A stretch of DNA of 64,000 nt from Methylaequor sp045563055 (GTDB lineage: Bacteria; Pseudomonadota; Alphaproteobacteria; Methylaequorales; Methylaequoraceae): assembly GCA_045563055.1 (NCBI GenBank), contig JBJKUR010000007.1, positions 84,168 to 148,167 of the forward strand, in the 5' to 3' direction. The position numbers were made by a program, and so were the translations under genes. This document shows positions 18,050-28,792 of the stretch, piece after piece; within the stretch, counting starts at the first letter, position 1, and every line of letters begins with the position of its first letter. Below the pieces are notes generated by a model. The model saw only the letters and a program-made list of their open reading frames with translations, had not been told where the DNA came from and searched no databases.

Positions 18050-19118
18050 TTAGCGGGGCGAGTATGTTCGCCCCGTTTTGTTTTTGTATCTAACTTCACA
18101 TATAGAGATTGTTATTAATGACAGAGCAATTAATGCACCTAATTGATGCATCAAACCAAGAAGAGTCGGAACATAAAGTTTAAGTATAATTATACCAAGA
18201 GTATATTGCAAAAGTATAACTAAAGTTAAACTGTAAAATAAAAATTTATAATCATCGAACAAACGATCCTTGTTGGCTTTAAAAACTGTATGTAGTACGA
18301 AAAGGAGGGTAAAAGTGGGCAACTATTCGATGCAAAAATTGCAGAAATCCTTGGTCATATATCAACTTTTTAAAGCTTAACCCACCTTCCTCGTATAAGA
18401 TAGGTGGCAACAAACTGTCTCCCATGAGCGGGAAATTATTGTAGGATAGTCCAGCCTCAGTGCCCGATACAAGCGCACCAGCAGAAATCGTTATTATCAA
18501 AAGTAGGAAAGAAAAAGTAAGGTTTCTTTTATGGATTTCATAATGTTTGGAACTTATTATTCGAAAGCTCGAACTTTCAGATTTAAACAATTTCCAGAAA
18601 AAATACAGTAATATTGAATATATAAGAAATGCAGTTGATAGATGAATAGATAGTCTGAAATGACTAACATCTGGTCTCTCCGCTAAACCGCTTTTAACCA
18701 TATACCAGCCCATGAATGCTTGAAATAAACCAAGAAGCGATAATAAAGTTAGTATCTTTTTTTCTGAGTCTGAAAAAGCCTTTTTTAACCACAAATATAT
18801 TAGTGGGACAAAGAATGTAAGTCCTACCAATCTTCCCCAAATTCTGTGAAAGTATTCCCAAAAAAATATTTTTTTAAATTCAACTAAAGTCATATCAAAG
18901 TTTTTAATATTATATTCAGGATATTGTTTATATTTTTGAAAAAGGTTTACCCAGTCATATTCATTTAAAGGGGGTATAATACCTTTTATCAAATTCCAGT
19001 CTGTCATTGACAACCCAGAGTCTGTAAGTCTCGTGATACCTCCGATAATTACCATCGTTATGACCATAAAGAGATTAATACCAAGCCATAAGAGTTTTTG
19101 TTTTCTAAAACTATCCAT
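18050..19118 (-). pseudogene. ctaA: Heme A synthase CtaA (COX15), interrupted by one +1 frameshift
   Basis: CtaA oxidises heme O to heme A for aa3-type cytochrome oxidase. The first part (19118 to about 18320) carries GGITRLTDSGLSMTDWN, FWEYFHRIWGRLVG, GWYMVKSGL and FLQFLHRIVA; then the frame runs into ACF-type nonsense and stops. The next frame (from 18322 to the TAA at 18050) continues with TFTLLFVLHTVFKANKD and the final membrane helices, including LMHQLGALIALS. Removing one base from GGG at 18317-18319 joins them into a normal product of about 355 residues. It may be a sequencing error or a real lesion. Confidence 0.9.
18053..18084 (+). terminator. Rho-independent terminator of the outer-membrane protein gene
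   Basis: CGGGGCGA (18054-18061) and TCGCCCCG (18068-18075) form a perfect GC-rich 8-bp stem with a 6-nt loop, followed by TTTTGTTTTT. On the minus strand the same bases encode the last codons of ctaA (TGRTYSPR), so the terminator lies inside a convergent coding end. Confidence 0.9.
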
Positions 19119-19196
19119 ATATAAATATTAATAATTCTTAAATTGAAAATTAAAACACATAATTATGATGTACAATATTATTATTTACATAATTTA

Positions 19197-19227
19197 TTGA
19201 CAAATTACTCTATTTATATTTTATTTT
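19197..19227 (+). promoter_or_regulatory. Possible promoter of the cysH-cysD-cysNC operon
   Basis: A perfect TTGACA at 19197-19202 lies upstream of cysH, with AT-rich candidates for the -10 (TATTTT at 19222-19227, spacing 19 nt). The spacing is not ideal and transcription would start almost at the ATG (19232), so this is tentative. Confidence 0.3.
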
Positions 19228-19231
19228 AAAT

Positions 19232-19927
19232 ATGTCTAATGAATTGAATTATGTTAGAATTCTTAATGAATCTCTGCAAGATGCCTCTCCATTTGAGGTT
19301 TTAAAACTATCAGTAGAAAAACTCTTTAAAAAAAAATTAATTTATGTTTGTTCTTTTGGTGCGGAATCGGCTGTGATTCTTCATATGATTTCTAGAATTA
19401 ACAAAAACCTACCGATAGTTTTGCTAAATACAAATTTTCTATTCAAAGAAACAATTGATTACAAGAACTATTTACTTGAAAAATTGGAACTAAATAATTT
19501 CAAAGAAATTTTACCAGACGAACGTGATTTATTAAATAAGGACAAAAGGAATTTATGGAAAATCAATCCTGATTTATGTTGTAATATCAGAAAAGTACAG
19601 CCACTTAATAAGGTATTAAAAGGATATAACGCCTGGATTTCTGGGAGAAAATCATACCACAATGGTGAAAGAAAAGGAGTTAAATTTTTTGAATTGCTCG
19701 ACCAAAAAATAATAATTAATCCTCTTGTAGATTCTGACATGAAATTTATTGATAACTATTTTGAGAAAAATAAGATTGAGAGACACCCCTTATTTAAAAA
19801 AGGTTTTTTATCAATTGGATGTACCCATTGTACAAAAAAAACGATAGACTTAGAAAATCCAAGGTCAGGAAGATGGTCAGACACAACGAAAACAGAATGC
19901 GGCATACATAAAAACTTTTATAAATAG
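19232..19927 (+). CDS. cysH: Adenylyl-sulfate (APS) reductase CysH
   Basis: CysH reduces activated sulfate to sulfite with thioredoxin. The 231-residue protein has SFGAESAVILHMI (PP-loop), and the cysteine pattern DLCCNIRKVQPL plus GCTHCTKK and the C-terminal KTECGIH. The CC...CxxC set binds a 4Fe-4S cluster and marks the APS-using branch, not the cluster-free PAPS reductases. It is first in a compact operon with cysD (1 nt gap) and cysNC. Confidence 0.95.
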   Translation: MSNELNYVRILNESLQDASPFEVLKLSVEKLFKKKLIYVCSFGAESAVILHMISRINKNLPIVLLNTNFLFKETIDYKNYLLEKLELNNFKEILPDERDLLNKDKRNLWKINPDLCCNIRKVQPLNKVLKGYNAWISGRKSYHNGERKGVKFFELLDQKIIINPLVDSDMKFIDNYFEKNKIERHPLFKKGFLSIGCTHCTKKTIDLENPRSGRWSDTTKTECGIHKNFYK

Positions 19928-19928
19928 A

Positions 19929-20726
19929 ATGGAATCTAATTTACAAAAACTAGAAAATGAAAGCATATATATTTTTCGTCAAGCCTATAGGTCAATCCAT
20001 AATACGGCAATTTTATGGTCATTAGGCAAAGATTCAAATGTAATGATATGGCTAGCATTCAAGGCATTTTTTGGAAAGATTCCTTTTCCTGTTGTTCATG
20101 TTGATACTGATAAAAAATTCAAAGAAATGTATAAATTTAGAGATCAGTATGAAAAAAAGTGGAAACTGAATTTAATAAAAGGTAAGTGCCCTCCGATAAG
20201 TAAGATTGATCCCTCTCTTCCTCCAGCAGCAAGATCAGCTGCGAGAAAAACTGAGGGATTAAAAGAGATAATTTCTAAATACAAATTCAGAGGCATTATA
20301 GCTGGAATAAGAAGAGATGAACAAGGAACAAGAGCCAAAGAAAGGGTATTTAGTCCACGAGATGAGTCTGGAAAATGGAATATCAAAAATCAACCTCCTG
20401 AATTTTGGGATCAAAGTAATTTTAATTATCCAGAATCTGTTCATGTTAGAATTCATCCATTATTAGGTTGGACAGAACTAGATATTTGGAGATACATTAA
20501 GCAAGAAAATATACCAATCGTAGATTTATATTTTTCAAGAAAAGGACTTAGATATAGATCGCTAGGAGATAAAGATATTACCTTTCCAATGAAAAGCAAT
20601 GCATTAAGTATCGAAGAAATTATTAAAGAACTTGAAATTTCTAAAGTTTCTGAAAGAGCTGGACGGGCTATGGATCATGAAGATGAGAATGTCTTTGAAA
20701 AATTAAGGTCCAAGGGGTATATGTAG
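19929..20726 (+). CDS. cysD: Sulfate adenylyltransferase subunit 2 CysD
   Basis: CysD is the catalytic subunit of ATP sulfurylase, making APS from sulfate and ATP; CysN GTPase drives it. The PP-loop motif appears as LWSLGKDSNVMIWLA, followed by PVVHVDTDKKFKEMY, GIRRDEQGTRAKERVFSPRDE, HPLLGWTELDIWRYI and the C-terminal AGRAMDHEDENVFEKLRSKGYM. It is full length at 265 residues and sits 1 nt from cysNC. Confidence 0.97.
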   Translation: MESNLQKLENESIYIFRQAYRSIHNTAILWSLGKDSNVMIWLAFKAFFGKIPFPVVHVDTDKKFKEMYKFRDQYEKKWKLNLIKGKCPPISKIDPSLPPAARSAARKTEGLKEIISKYKFRGIIAGIRRDEQGTRAKERVFSPRDESGKWNIKNQPPEFWDQSNFNYPESVHVRIHPLLGWTELDIWRYIKQENIPIVDLYFSRKGLRYRSLGDKDITFPMKSNALSIEEIIKELEISKVSERAGRAMDHEDENVFEKLRSKGYM

Positions 20727-20727
20727 A

Positions 20728-22590
20728 ATGAATTACAATAAGCACGATGAAAATGTTCCAAAAGTTGTAATTGTCGGGCATGTGGATCATGGTAAATCAT
20801 CATTTATTGGAAGAATGCTTTATGATATTGGAGAAATACCTGAGGATAGATTTTTAGATTTAAAGAACGCTAGTGAAAAAAGAGGAATCAATTTTGAATT
20901 TGCGTTTCTTTTGGATGCATTACAAGATGAAAGAGATCAAGGGATTACCATTGATACAACCAGAATTTTTTTTAAAACAAATAATAGAAAATATTCATTT
21001 ATAGATGCCCCCGGGCACAAAGAGTTTATAAAAAATATGATTACTGGTGCAGCCTCTGCAGATATTGCAATTTTAATTGTTGATGTATTTGAGGGAATCA
21101 AACAACAAACCAAGAAACACGCTTACTTGTTAAAACTTCTAGGCGTTGAACAAGTAATCACAATTTTTAATAAAATGGATAAAGTTGAATATAAAAAAAA
21201 GATCTATGATGATCTTAAGAATAACTTAAATAAATTTTTAAATAACTTGGGTATTAAAGCAAAATTTTTTATCCCAGTTTCGTCTAAGTTTGGTGACAAC
21301 ATTGTCACAAAAGGTAAAAAAATGCCATGGTATAAGGGGCATACATTTGTTGAAGTTCTCGATGAATATAAAATAAATGATGAGGAAATATCTGAAAATA
21401 TAAGATTTCCAGTTCAAGATATATACAAACTTGGTGAGAAAAGAGTTATAGTTGGGCGAATTGAGTTAGGTCAGATATCTGTTGGTACAAATTTATTATT
21501 TCTTCCCTCCAATGAGTCTGTAAGTGTAAAATCTCTTGAGGCCTGGCCAAAGCCAAAAGGAAAATACCAAAAAGGTGATTGCATCGGAATAACATTATCA
21601 GAGCAAATTTTCGTTGATAAAGGAAATTTAGCGTCAGATACTATCTTACCCCCTAAATTAATGAATAGATTTGAGTCAATTGTATTTTGGTTAAGTGAAA
21701 AAAAAATTTCGTTTGAAAGTAAATATATTTTAAAAATCAACGCAGCTGAGTTTGATGTGAACATTCGGAAAATTAAAAAGATTATAGATACCGAAACACT
21801 TAACCCAAAAAAATCGTTGAATATTTCTAAAAATGACATCTGTGAGCTTGTAATTCATTCTTCACAGCTTATTCCAATGGATGATTACAACTTTAACAAG
21901 TCGACAGCAAGGTTTTGCATCTTAGACGATGAGGAGATTTTAGCAGGAGGAATAATTGACTTAAAAAATTACCCTGATCAGAGAGAAGTTAAGACTCACC
22001 ATACCAAAAATATTGTACCAGTGAGAAACACTATAGCAGAGATAGACAGATCTATTAAATTTAACCATAGACCTGGAATTATTTGGTTAACTGGTCTATC
22101 AGGGTCGGGTAAAAGCACACTTTCAAAAAATGTTGAAAAGAGACTATTTAAGAAAGATTTTAATATTTTTACTCTGGATGGGGATAATCTAAGATTAGGT
22201 TTAAATAAGAATCTCAATTTTTCTCCTGAAGATAGAACTGAAAATATACGAAGAACTGCTGAAGTAGCTAGGTTATTCACTCAAGCAGGTTTTATAGTTC
22301 TAGTTTCATTAATATCTCCTTACAGAAGTGAGAGAAAAAAAGCAAGAGATATCAGACCTGAATTATTCAGAGAAATATATGTAAAGGCATCTATCGAAGT
22401 TTGTAAAGCAAGAGATGTTAAAGGCCTGTATGGGAAAGCTCTAAGAGGAGATATTAAAAATTTTACTGGAATCTCATCACCCTATGAAGAGCCAGAAAAA
22501 CCTGATCTTACAATAGATACATCTGTCCAGAAAGTTGATGAGAGTATTGAATTATTACAACAATACATAGTTGATGAATTTAGTTTCTAG
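20728..22590 (+). CDS. cysNC: Bifunctional sulfate adenylyltransferase subunit 1 / APS kinase CysNC
   Basis: The first two thirds are an EF-Tu-like GTPase (GHVDHGKSSF at 17-26, DQGITIDTTR, DAPGHKEF, NKMDKV), which activates CysD. The last third is an APS kinase with P-loop GLSGSGKST near residue 455, LDGDNLRLGLN and TENIRRTAEVARL. The fusion is common in Proteobacteria. APS kinase makes PAPS, though the neighbouring CysH looks APS-specific; PAPS may serve sulfotransferases. Last gene of the operon; groES starts about 100 nt downstream with its own promoter. Confidence 0.96.
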   Translation: MNYNKHDENVPKVVIVGHVDHGKSSFIGRMLYDIGEIPEDRFLDLKNASEKRGINFEFAFLLDALQDERDQGITIDTTRIFFKTNNRKYSFIDAPGHKEFIKNMITGAASADIAILIVDVFEGIKQQTKKHAYLLKLLGVEQVITIFNKMDKVEYKKKIYDDLKNNLNKFLNNLGIKAKFFIPVSSKFGDNIVTKGKKMPWYKGHTFVEVLDEYKINDEEISENIRFPVQDIYKLGEKRVIVGRIELGQISVGTNLLFLPSNESVSVKSLEAWPKPKGKYQKGDCIGITLSEQIFVDKGNLASDTILPPKLMNRFESIVFWLSEKKISFESKYILKINAAEFDVNIRKIKKIIDTETLNPKKSLNISKNDICELVIHSSQLIPMDDYNFNKSTARFCILDDEEILAGGIIDLKNYPDQREVKTHHTKNIVPVRNTIAEIDRSIKFNHRPGIIWLTGLSGSGKSTLSKNVEKRLFKKDFNIFTLDGDNLRLGLNKNLNFSPEDRTENIRRTAEVARLFTQAGFIVLVSLISPYRSERKKARDIRPELFREIYVKASIEVCKARDVKGLYGKALRGDIKNFTGISSPYEEPEKPDLTIDTSVQKVDESIELLQQYIVDEFSF

Positions 22591-22597
22591 AAACTAC

Positions 22598-22625
22598 TTG
22601 ACATATTTAAACTAAATATTATTTT
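22598..22625 (+). promoter_or_regulatory. groESL promoter
   Basis: A perfect -35 TTGACA (22598-22603) is followed, after 16 nt, by TATTTT (22620-22625). The CIRCE operator begins at the -10 element, so HrcA binding would block RNA polymerase. Confidence 0.6.
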
Positions 22626-22650
22626 AGCACTCATAAGCAACGAGTGCTAA
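22624..22650 (+). promoter_or_regulatory. CIRCE element (HrcA operator)
   Basis: The sequence is TTAGCACTC, nine spacer bases, GAGTGCTAA: an exact match to the CIRCE consensus inverted repeat. It lies 43 nt before the groES ATG and overlaps the promoter. This implies HrcA repression of groESL, with release on heat shock; hrcA itself is not in the window. Confidence 0.96.
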
Positions 22651-22692
22651 CAAGACTCGTGTATATGAATTGTCTAAGAAAGGAGATTCTTT

Positions 22693-22980
22693 ATGAAATT
22701 TAAACCATTACACGACAGAGTGGTCGTAAGAAGAATAGATTCTGATGAAAAATCATCGGGAGGAATTATCATCCCTGACACAGCTAAGGAGAAACCAAGT
22801 GAAGGTGAAGTTTTAGCTGTTGGCCCTGGCGAGATGACAGAAGACGGTAAACTCAAACAAATGAATGTTAAATCTGGTGATAAAATACTTTTTGGAAAAT
22901 GGTCTGGCACCGAAGTCAAACTAGATGGTCAAGATGTATTGATAATGAAAGAATCAGATATTATGGGAATTCTAGATTAA
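22693..22980 (+). CDS. groES: Co-chaperonin GroES
   Basis: GroES caps the GroEL ring. The 95-residue protein has the standard KPLHDRVVVRRID opening, the mobile-loop region SSGGIIIPDTAKEKPSEG, VGPG and VKSGDKILFGKWSGTEVK. A strong AAGGAGA Shine-Dalgarno lies 7-8 nt before the ATG. CIRCE controls it, and groEL follows after 21 nt. Confidence 0.98.
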   Translation: MKFKPLHDRVVVRRIDSDEKSSGGIIIPDTAKEKPSEGEVLAVGPGEMTEDGKLKQMNVKSGDKILFGKWSGTEVKLDGQDVLIMKESDIMGILD

Positions 22981-23001
22981 TTTAATTATAAGGAGAAAAT
23001 T

Positions 23002-24672
<1,671 letters not shown>

Positions 24673-24704
24673 GCCAATAGCTTTTCTTGTTATAAATTTA
24701 TATA

Positions 24705-24749
24705 ATCAACCTTAAGTTTAGCCTATATTTGGCTGGATTTAAGGTTGAT
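24705..24749. terminator. Hairpin between convergent groEL and DUF934 gene
   Basis: An 11-bp perfect inverted repeat, ATCAACCTTAA (24705-24715) and TTAAGGTTGAT (24739-24749), encloses a second stem (AGCC/GGCT). It lies between two convergent genes and includes the stop codon of the DUF934 gene. A T-run is missing on both sides, so a bidirectional terminator is likely but not certain. Confidence 0.55.
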
Positions 24750-25188
24750 AATAAAGTCCGTCATCAATATTTAATAATTCAATCCATAAGTCTTTCTGGT
24801 CTTTAGATATTTCAACAGTGCTGAAACCGCACCTAAGCAAAAAAACAAATTGATCTGGGAGAATATTTCCTGAAGCTCTAATTTCTTGGGTATAATTGTA
24901 TTTTCTCCTAAGTTCTTTAGCTAAAGTGAAAGGTCGTCCGTCTTTAAAACTCCTAAAATTAATTTCAATTAATTTAAAAAAGGTTAAATCATTTGCTATA
25001 GGTAAAACATTTTCATCGGAAAAAATTTGTATTCCTAAATTTGAAATCCTTTTCTTGGAATTTTTAAATAGATTCCATTGTTTTAGGTTTAATATTGTAT
25101 ATTCTTTGACATCACTTACACAAAAACATTCGCTCTGTATTTTCAGGAATTTGTTTTTTTTTTCAACTTTTTTGTCAAGAATTATCAT
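24739..25188 (-). CDS. DUF934 family protein, sulfite reductase-associated
   Basis: This 149-residue protein belongs to the DUF934 family, which accompanies cysI-type reductases in Alphaproteobacteria: IQIFSDENVLPIANDL, INFRSFKDGRPFTLAKELR, and IRASGNILPDQFVFLLRCGFSTVE. The molecular role is unknown to me; suggested roles are electron delivery or assembly of the reductase. The start overlaps the end of cysI by 14 nt, so translation is probably coupled. Confidence 0.87.
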   Translation of the reverse strand: MIILDKKVEKKNKFLKIQSECFCVSDVKEYTILNLKQWNLFKNSKKRISNLGIQIFSDENVLPIANDLTFFKLIEINFRSFKDGRPFTLAKELRRKYNYTQEIRASGNILPDQFVFLLRCGFSTVEISKDQKDLWIELLNIDDGLYYQP

Positions 25189-26815
25189 AAAGATTTCTTT
25201 TGAATTCCTCTATACCAATTCTATTAAATACGTTAATAAAATCATCATCTTTATTAATTCTATTTTTCTTATAGGTCTGTATAATGTTCTCAATAGCTGG
25301 AATAAGTTCCTCCTCAGAGAATGATGGTCCAATAATTTTTCCTATAGCTGCATTTTCATCTGCAGCACCTCCTAAAGTAATTTGATAGAACTCTTCACCT
25401 TTCCTATCAAGCCCCAGAATACCAATATTTCCAACGTGATGATGTCCACAGGCGTTTATACATCCTGAGATTTTTATTTTCAGACTACCTATTTCGTTTT
25501 GTTTAATAAAACTCTCAAAATGATTACTTATTTTTTGAGATATTGGGATTGATCTTGCAGTAGCTAAAGCGCAATAATCCATACCAGGACAACATATGGT
25601 GTCTGTAATCAAACCTATATTAGGTGTAGCTAAATTAATTTTTTCTAATTGTTTCCATACTTTAAAAATATTGGAATTTAAAACATGAGGAAGAATTAAG
25701 TTTTGTTCGTGAGAAACTCTGACTTCTCCAAAAGAGAATTGATCAGATATATCTGCTAACTCCCTCATTTGTTGACTAGTTGCATCTCCAGGGGGGGTTT
25801 TAGTTGATTTCAAGGATACAAAAACAATCGAATAACCTTCAATTTTATGCGATTTAGTATTTTGTTTTTTCCACATTGAAAATTTTTTATTATCAAAATC
25901 AATTTTTTTTACTGTTTGTCTGGTAAGAACTGGTAGCTTAAAAAAACTATAAATTTCATCTAATGTATTTTTTTCTATCTCTAATTTTTTACTTTTAAAC
26001 TTTAGAAAATTCTGCTCAACTGACTCTGAAAAACTTTCAATTCCCATCTCATTTACTAGGATCTTAATTCTCGCTTTATATATATTATCTCTTCTACCAA
26101 ATTGATTATAAGTTGTGAGTATTGCTTCAAGATAGTTTAGTAAGTCTTTTTTTAATAGAAAACTCCTAACTTTTTTTGCAATATGGGGTGTTCGTCCTTG
26201 CCCACCTCCAACAAAAACTTCAAAACCAATTTCATTATCTTTCTTTATCAACCTTAAGCCTATATCATGAACCAAGATAGCTGCTCTGTCTCCTGTACAT
26301 CCTGTAACTGCAATTTTAAACTTTCTCGGTAGAAATGAGAATTCTGGATGAAATGTAGACCATTTTCTAATTATCTCGCACCACGGTCTAGGATCTTCAA
26401 CTTCGTTATCGGTTAGTCCCGCAAGATGATCACAAGAAATATTTCTAATACAATTTCCAGATGTTTGAATTGCATGCATTTCAACTTTTGAGAGCTCTTT
26501 CAGAATTTCTGGAATCTCAGTTAATCTTGGCCAATTAAATTGAATATTCTGTCTAGTAGTAAAATGACCATAACCTTTATCAAATTTATCTGCAATAAAA
26601 GCAAGTTTTCTGAGTTGTTTTGAAGAAAGCTCTCCATAGGGTATTGCAACTCTAAGCATGTATGCATGAAGCTGGAGGTACAAACCATTCATTAGTCTTA
26701 GGGGTTTAAACTCTTCTTCTGAAAGTTTCCCTCTGAGCCTCCTGTGAACCTGATTTTCGAATTGCTTAATTCTAGTTGATATTATTTTCTTATCTATTTC
26801 TGAATATTTATACAT
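25175..26815 (-). CDS. cysI: Nitrite/sulfite reductase hemoprotein, probably assimilatory sulfite reductase CysI
   Basis: This siroheme/4Fe-4S enzyme carries out the six-electron reduction of sulfite to sulfide (or nitrite to ammonia). Cluster/siroheme cysteines are in CCPGMDYCALATARSIPI and ISGCINACGHHHVGNIGILG; earlier GHFTTRQNIQFNW and TSGNCIRNISCDHLAG are also typical. The DUF2849-cysI-DUF934 order and the nearby cysH-cysD-cysNC operon favour sulfite. No separate CysJ flavoprotein is seen, so ferredoxin or another donor is likely. Confidence 0.9.
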   Translation of the reverse strand: MYKYSEIDKKIISTRIKQFENQVHRRLRGKLSEEEFKPLRLMNGLYLQLHAYMLRVAIPYGELSSKQLRKLAFIADKFDKGYGHFTTRQNIQFNWPRLTEIPEILKELSKVEMHAIQTSGNCIRNISCDHLAGLTDNEVEDPRPWCEIIRKWSTFHPEFSFLPRKFKIAVTGCTGDRAAILVHDIGLRLIKKDNEIGFEVFVGGGQGRTPHIAKKVRSFLLKKDLLNYLEAILTTYNQFGRRDNIYKARIKILVNEMGIESFSESVEQNFLKFKSKKLEIEKNTLDEIYSFFKLPVLTRQTVKKIDFDNKKFSMWKKQNTKSHKIEGYSIVFVSLKSTKTPPGDATSQQMRELADISDQFSFGEVRVSHEQNLILPHVLNSNIFKVWKQLEKINLATPNIGLITDTICCPGMDYCALATARSIPISQKISNHFESFIKQNEIGSLKIKISGCINACGHHHVGNIGILGLDRKGEEFYQITLGGAADENAAIGKIIGPSFSEEELIPAIENIIQTYKKNRINKDDDFINVFNRIGIEEFKRNLYDNS

Positions 26816-26817
26816 TT

Positions 26818-27096
26818 TTAGTCATATTTAATTGTTATGCCAGAATTTCTTATTTTATCCCTTAATTTTTTTATTTCACCTGATTCATCTAATTCTACAA
26901 ACTCAGGAGATATTATTAAACATTCATCCTCACCAATCTTAATAATTTTTTGATAATTCTCTAGTTCACTTCTATGAATTCGAAAGGCCTTTTTTGAGTC
27001 ACTATTCCAGCCTTTATTTGTATAAAAAACGACTTTTCCACTTTTCAACTCATTTGCTGAAAGTAAAAAGAAATCTCCCTGTAGTTTTTTTCCCAT
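26818..27096 (-). CDS. DUF2849 family protein
   Basis: This is a 92-residue protein of the DUF2849 family: FFLLSANELKSGKVVFYTNKGW and a core with many charged residues. In Alphaproteobacteria it is found directly upstream of the sulfite reductase gene, as here (2 nt gap). The function is unknown. It starts the DUF2849-cysI-DUF934 operon and lies divergent to lysK. A 12-bp palindrome, AATTGTACAATT, at 27181-27192 in the shared upstream region could be a regulator site. Confidence 0.82.
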   Translation of the reverse strand: MGKKLQGDFFLLSANELKSGKVVFYTNKGWNSDSKKAFRIHRSELENYQKIIKIGEDECLIISPEFVELDESGEIKKLRDKIRNSGITIKYD

Positions 27097-27240
27097 ACTT
27101 AGCCGAACTCCAATTTTAAAATATAGAGGATTTCAGATATTACAAGTATAAAATGTTTAATATTAATTAGTACGGTAAATAATTGTACAATTACTTTTTT
27201 ACTTGCTAATAGTTTTAAACTGAATATTTTATAATGGATT

Positions 27241-28788
27241 ATGGAAGAAATGAAGTCTAAACTTTGGCCATTTGTTGAAGCCAAAAAATTAAATAAAAGG
27301 TTAAACGAAAAAAACAAAAAACAATGTATTTTTCAAACTGGATATGGTCCGTCTGGTCTGCCACATATTGGAACTTTTGGAGAAGTTTTAAGAACTTCCA
27401 TGGTTATTAAAGCATTTCAAGAAATTTCTGATATTCCTACGAAATTATTTGTTTTTTCTGATGATATGGATGGTTTGAGAAAAGTACCCCAAAACATTCC
27501 AAATCAGGATCTTATTATTAATCACATTGAAAAACCTTTATCAGCTATACCCGATCCTTTTGAAAAACATTCTAGTTTTGCTACTCACAATAATAACAAG
27601 TTAAAAGAATTTTTAGTAAGATTTAATTTTAACTTCGAATTTAAATCCTCAACTGAACATTATAAAAATGGAATATTTAACTCTGGTTTGGAGGCAATCT
27701 TTGATAATTATGAGAAAATAATGGACGTGATACTTCCGACATTAGGGTCTGAGAGAAAAAAAACTTATTCTCCATTTCTTCCAATATGCAAGAATTCAGG
27801 AAAGGTATTACAAGTAAAAATTGAAAAATTAGATAAGAAAAAAAAATTAATAGAATATTTTAATCCTATAAGCAAAACTGTGGAATCTTCATCAATTTTT
27901 GATGGAGAATGTAAACTGCAATGGAAAGTTGATTGGGCGATGAGATGGTTAGTTCTTGATGTCGATTATGAAATGAATGGAAAGGATTTAATAGAATCAT
28001 TTATTTTATCCAGCAAAATAAATAGGATTGTGGGAGGAAAACCACCTAATAACTTCACCTATGAGTTATTTCTGGATGAAAAGGGAGAGAAAATTTCAAA
28101 ATCGATCGGAAATGGAATATCAGTCGAGGACTGGCTCGAATTCTCTCCTAGGGAAAGTTTGGAACTTTTTATGTTTCAAAACCCAACTCGAGCTAAAAGA
28201 CTTTATTTTGACGTGATACCAAAAATGACAGATGATTTCTTAAGATTAAAGAAAGAATATTCTAAGCTAGATAAAGAGGAAAAGGTAAAAAACCCTATGT
28301 GGTTTATGAGTGATGAAGAGGACTTTAAAATTATAGATAATTTATCTTTTAATATGATTCTAAATCTCGCAAATGTTTGTAATGCTGAATCACCAGAGAT
28401 CTTGTGGGGATTTGTTGAAAATTATTATAAGAATATTGAAAGAAAAGACTTTCCATTTATTAATAAATTGTTGGAATACGGTGTGGTGTATTATAAAAAA
28501 TTTGTACTCCCTAATAAAAATTACAGAAATCCAAGTGAATTGGAAATTGATGGTTTTAAAAAAATGATTAAAATGTTAAATACTATCGATAAGGATATGG
28601 AAGCAGAGGAGATACAAACCAAAATCTATGAAATAGGAATGTCACTTAACTTTGAAAACTTAAAGGATTGGTTTTCTGCCTTTTACCAAGTTATATTGGG
28701 ACAAGATCAAGGACCTAGACTTGGATCTTTTATTAAATTTTTTGGTGTGAGAAAAACAATCGAACTTTTAGAGGAAAAAATTAATTAG
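27241..28788 (+). CDS. lysK: Class I (archaeal-type) lysyl-tRNA synthetase
   Basis: This enzyme charges tRNA-Lys. It is the class I form: the HIGH motif reads HIGT at residues 42-45 in GYGPSGLPHIGTFGE, and the KMSKS motif reads KISKS near residue 284. The 515-residue length fits. The class I enzyme occurs in Archaea, spirochaetes and most Alphaproteobacteria, which supports the phylogenetic call. It leads a run lysK-DUF952-pyrD-HAD, with 4 nt to the next gene. Confidence 0.96.
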   Translation: MEEMKSKLWPFVEAKKLNKRLNEKNKKQCIFQTGYGPSGLPHIGTFGEVLRTSMVIKAFQEISDIPTKLFVFSDDMDGLRKVPQNIPNQDLIINHIEKPLSAIPDPFEKHSSFATHNNNKLKEFLVRFNFNFEFKSSTEHYKNGIFNSGLEAIFDNYEKIMDVILPTLGSERKKTYSPFLPICKNSGKVLQVKIEKLDKKKKLIEYFNPISKTVESSSIFDGECKLQWKVDWAMRWLVLDVDYEMNGKDLIESFILSSKINRIVGGKPPNNFTYELFLDEKGEKISKSIGNGISVEDWLEFSPRESLELFMFQNPTRAKRLYFDVIPKMTDDFLRLKKEYSKLDKEEKVKNPMWFMSDEEDFKIIDNLSFNMILNLANVCNAESPEILWGFVENYYKNIERKDFPFINKLLEYGVVYYKKFVLPNKNYRNPSELEIDGFKKMIKMLNTIDKDMEAEEIQTKIYEIGMSLNFENLKDWFSAFYQVILGQDQGPRLGSFIKFFGVRKTIELLEEKIN

Positions 28789-28792
28789 TTAG

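Noticed and set aside
27181..27192. Palindrome AATTGTACAATT between DUF2849 and lysK as a defined operator
   Set aside because: It is only 12 bp of AT-rich sequence and matches no operator I can name, so I mention it only as a possibility.
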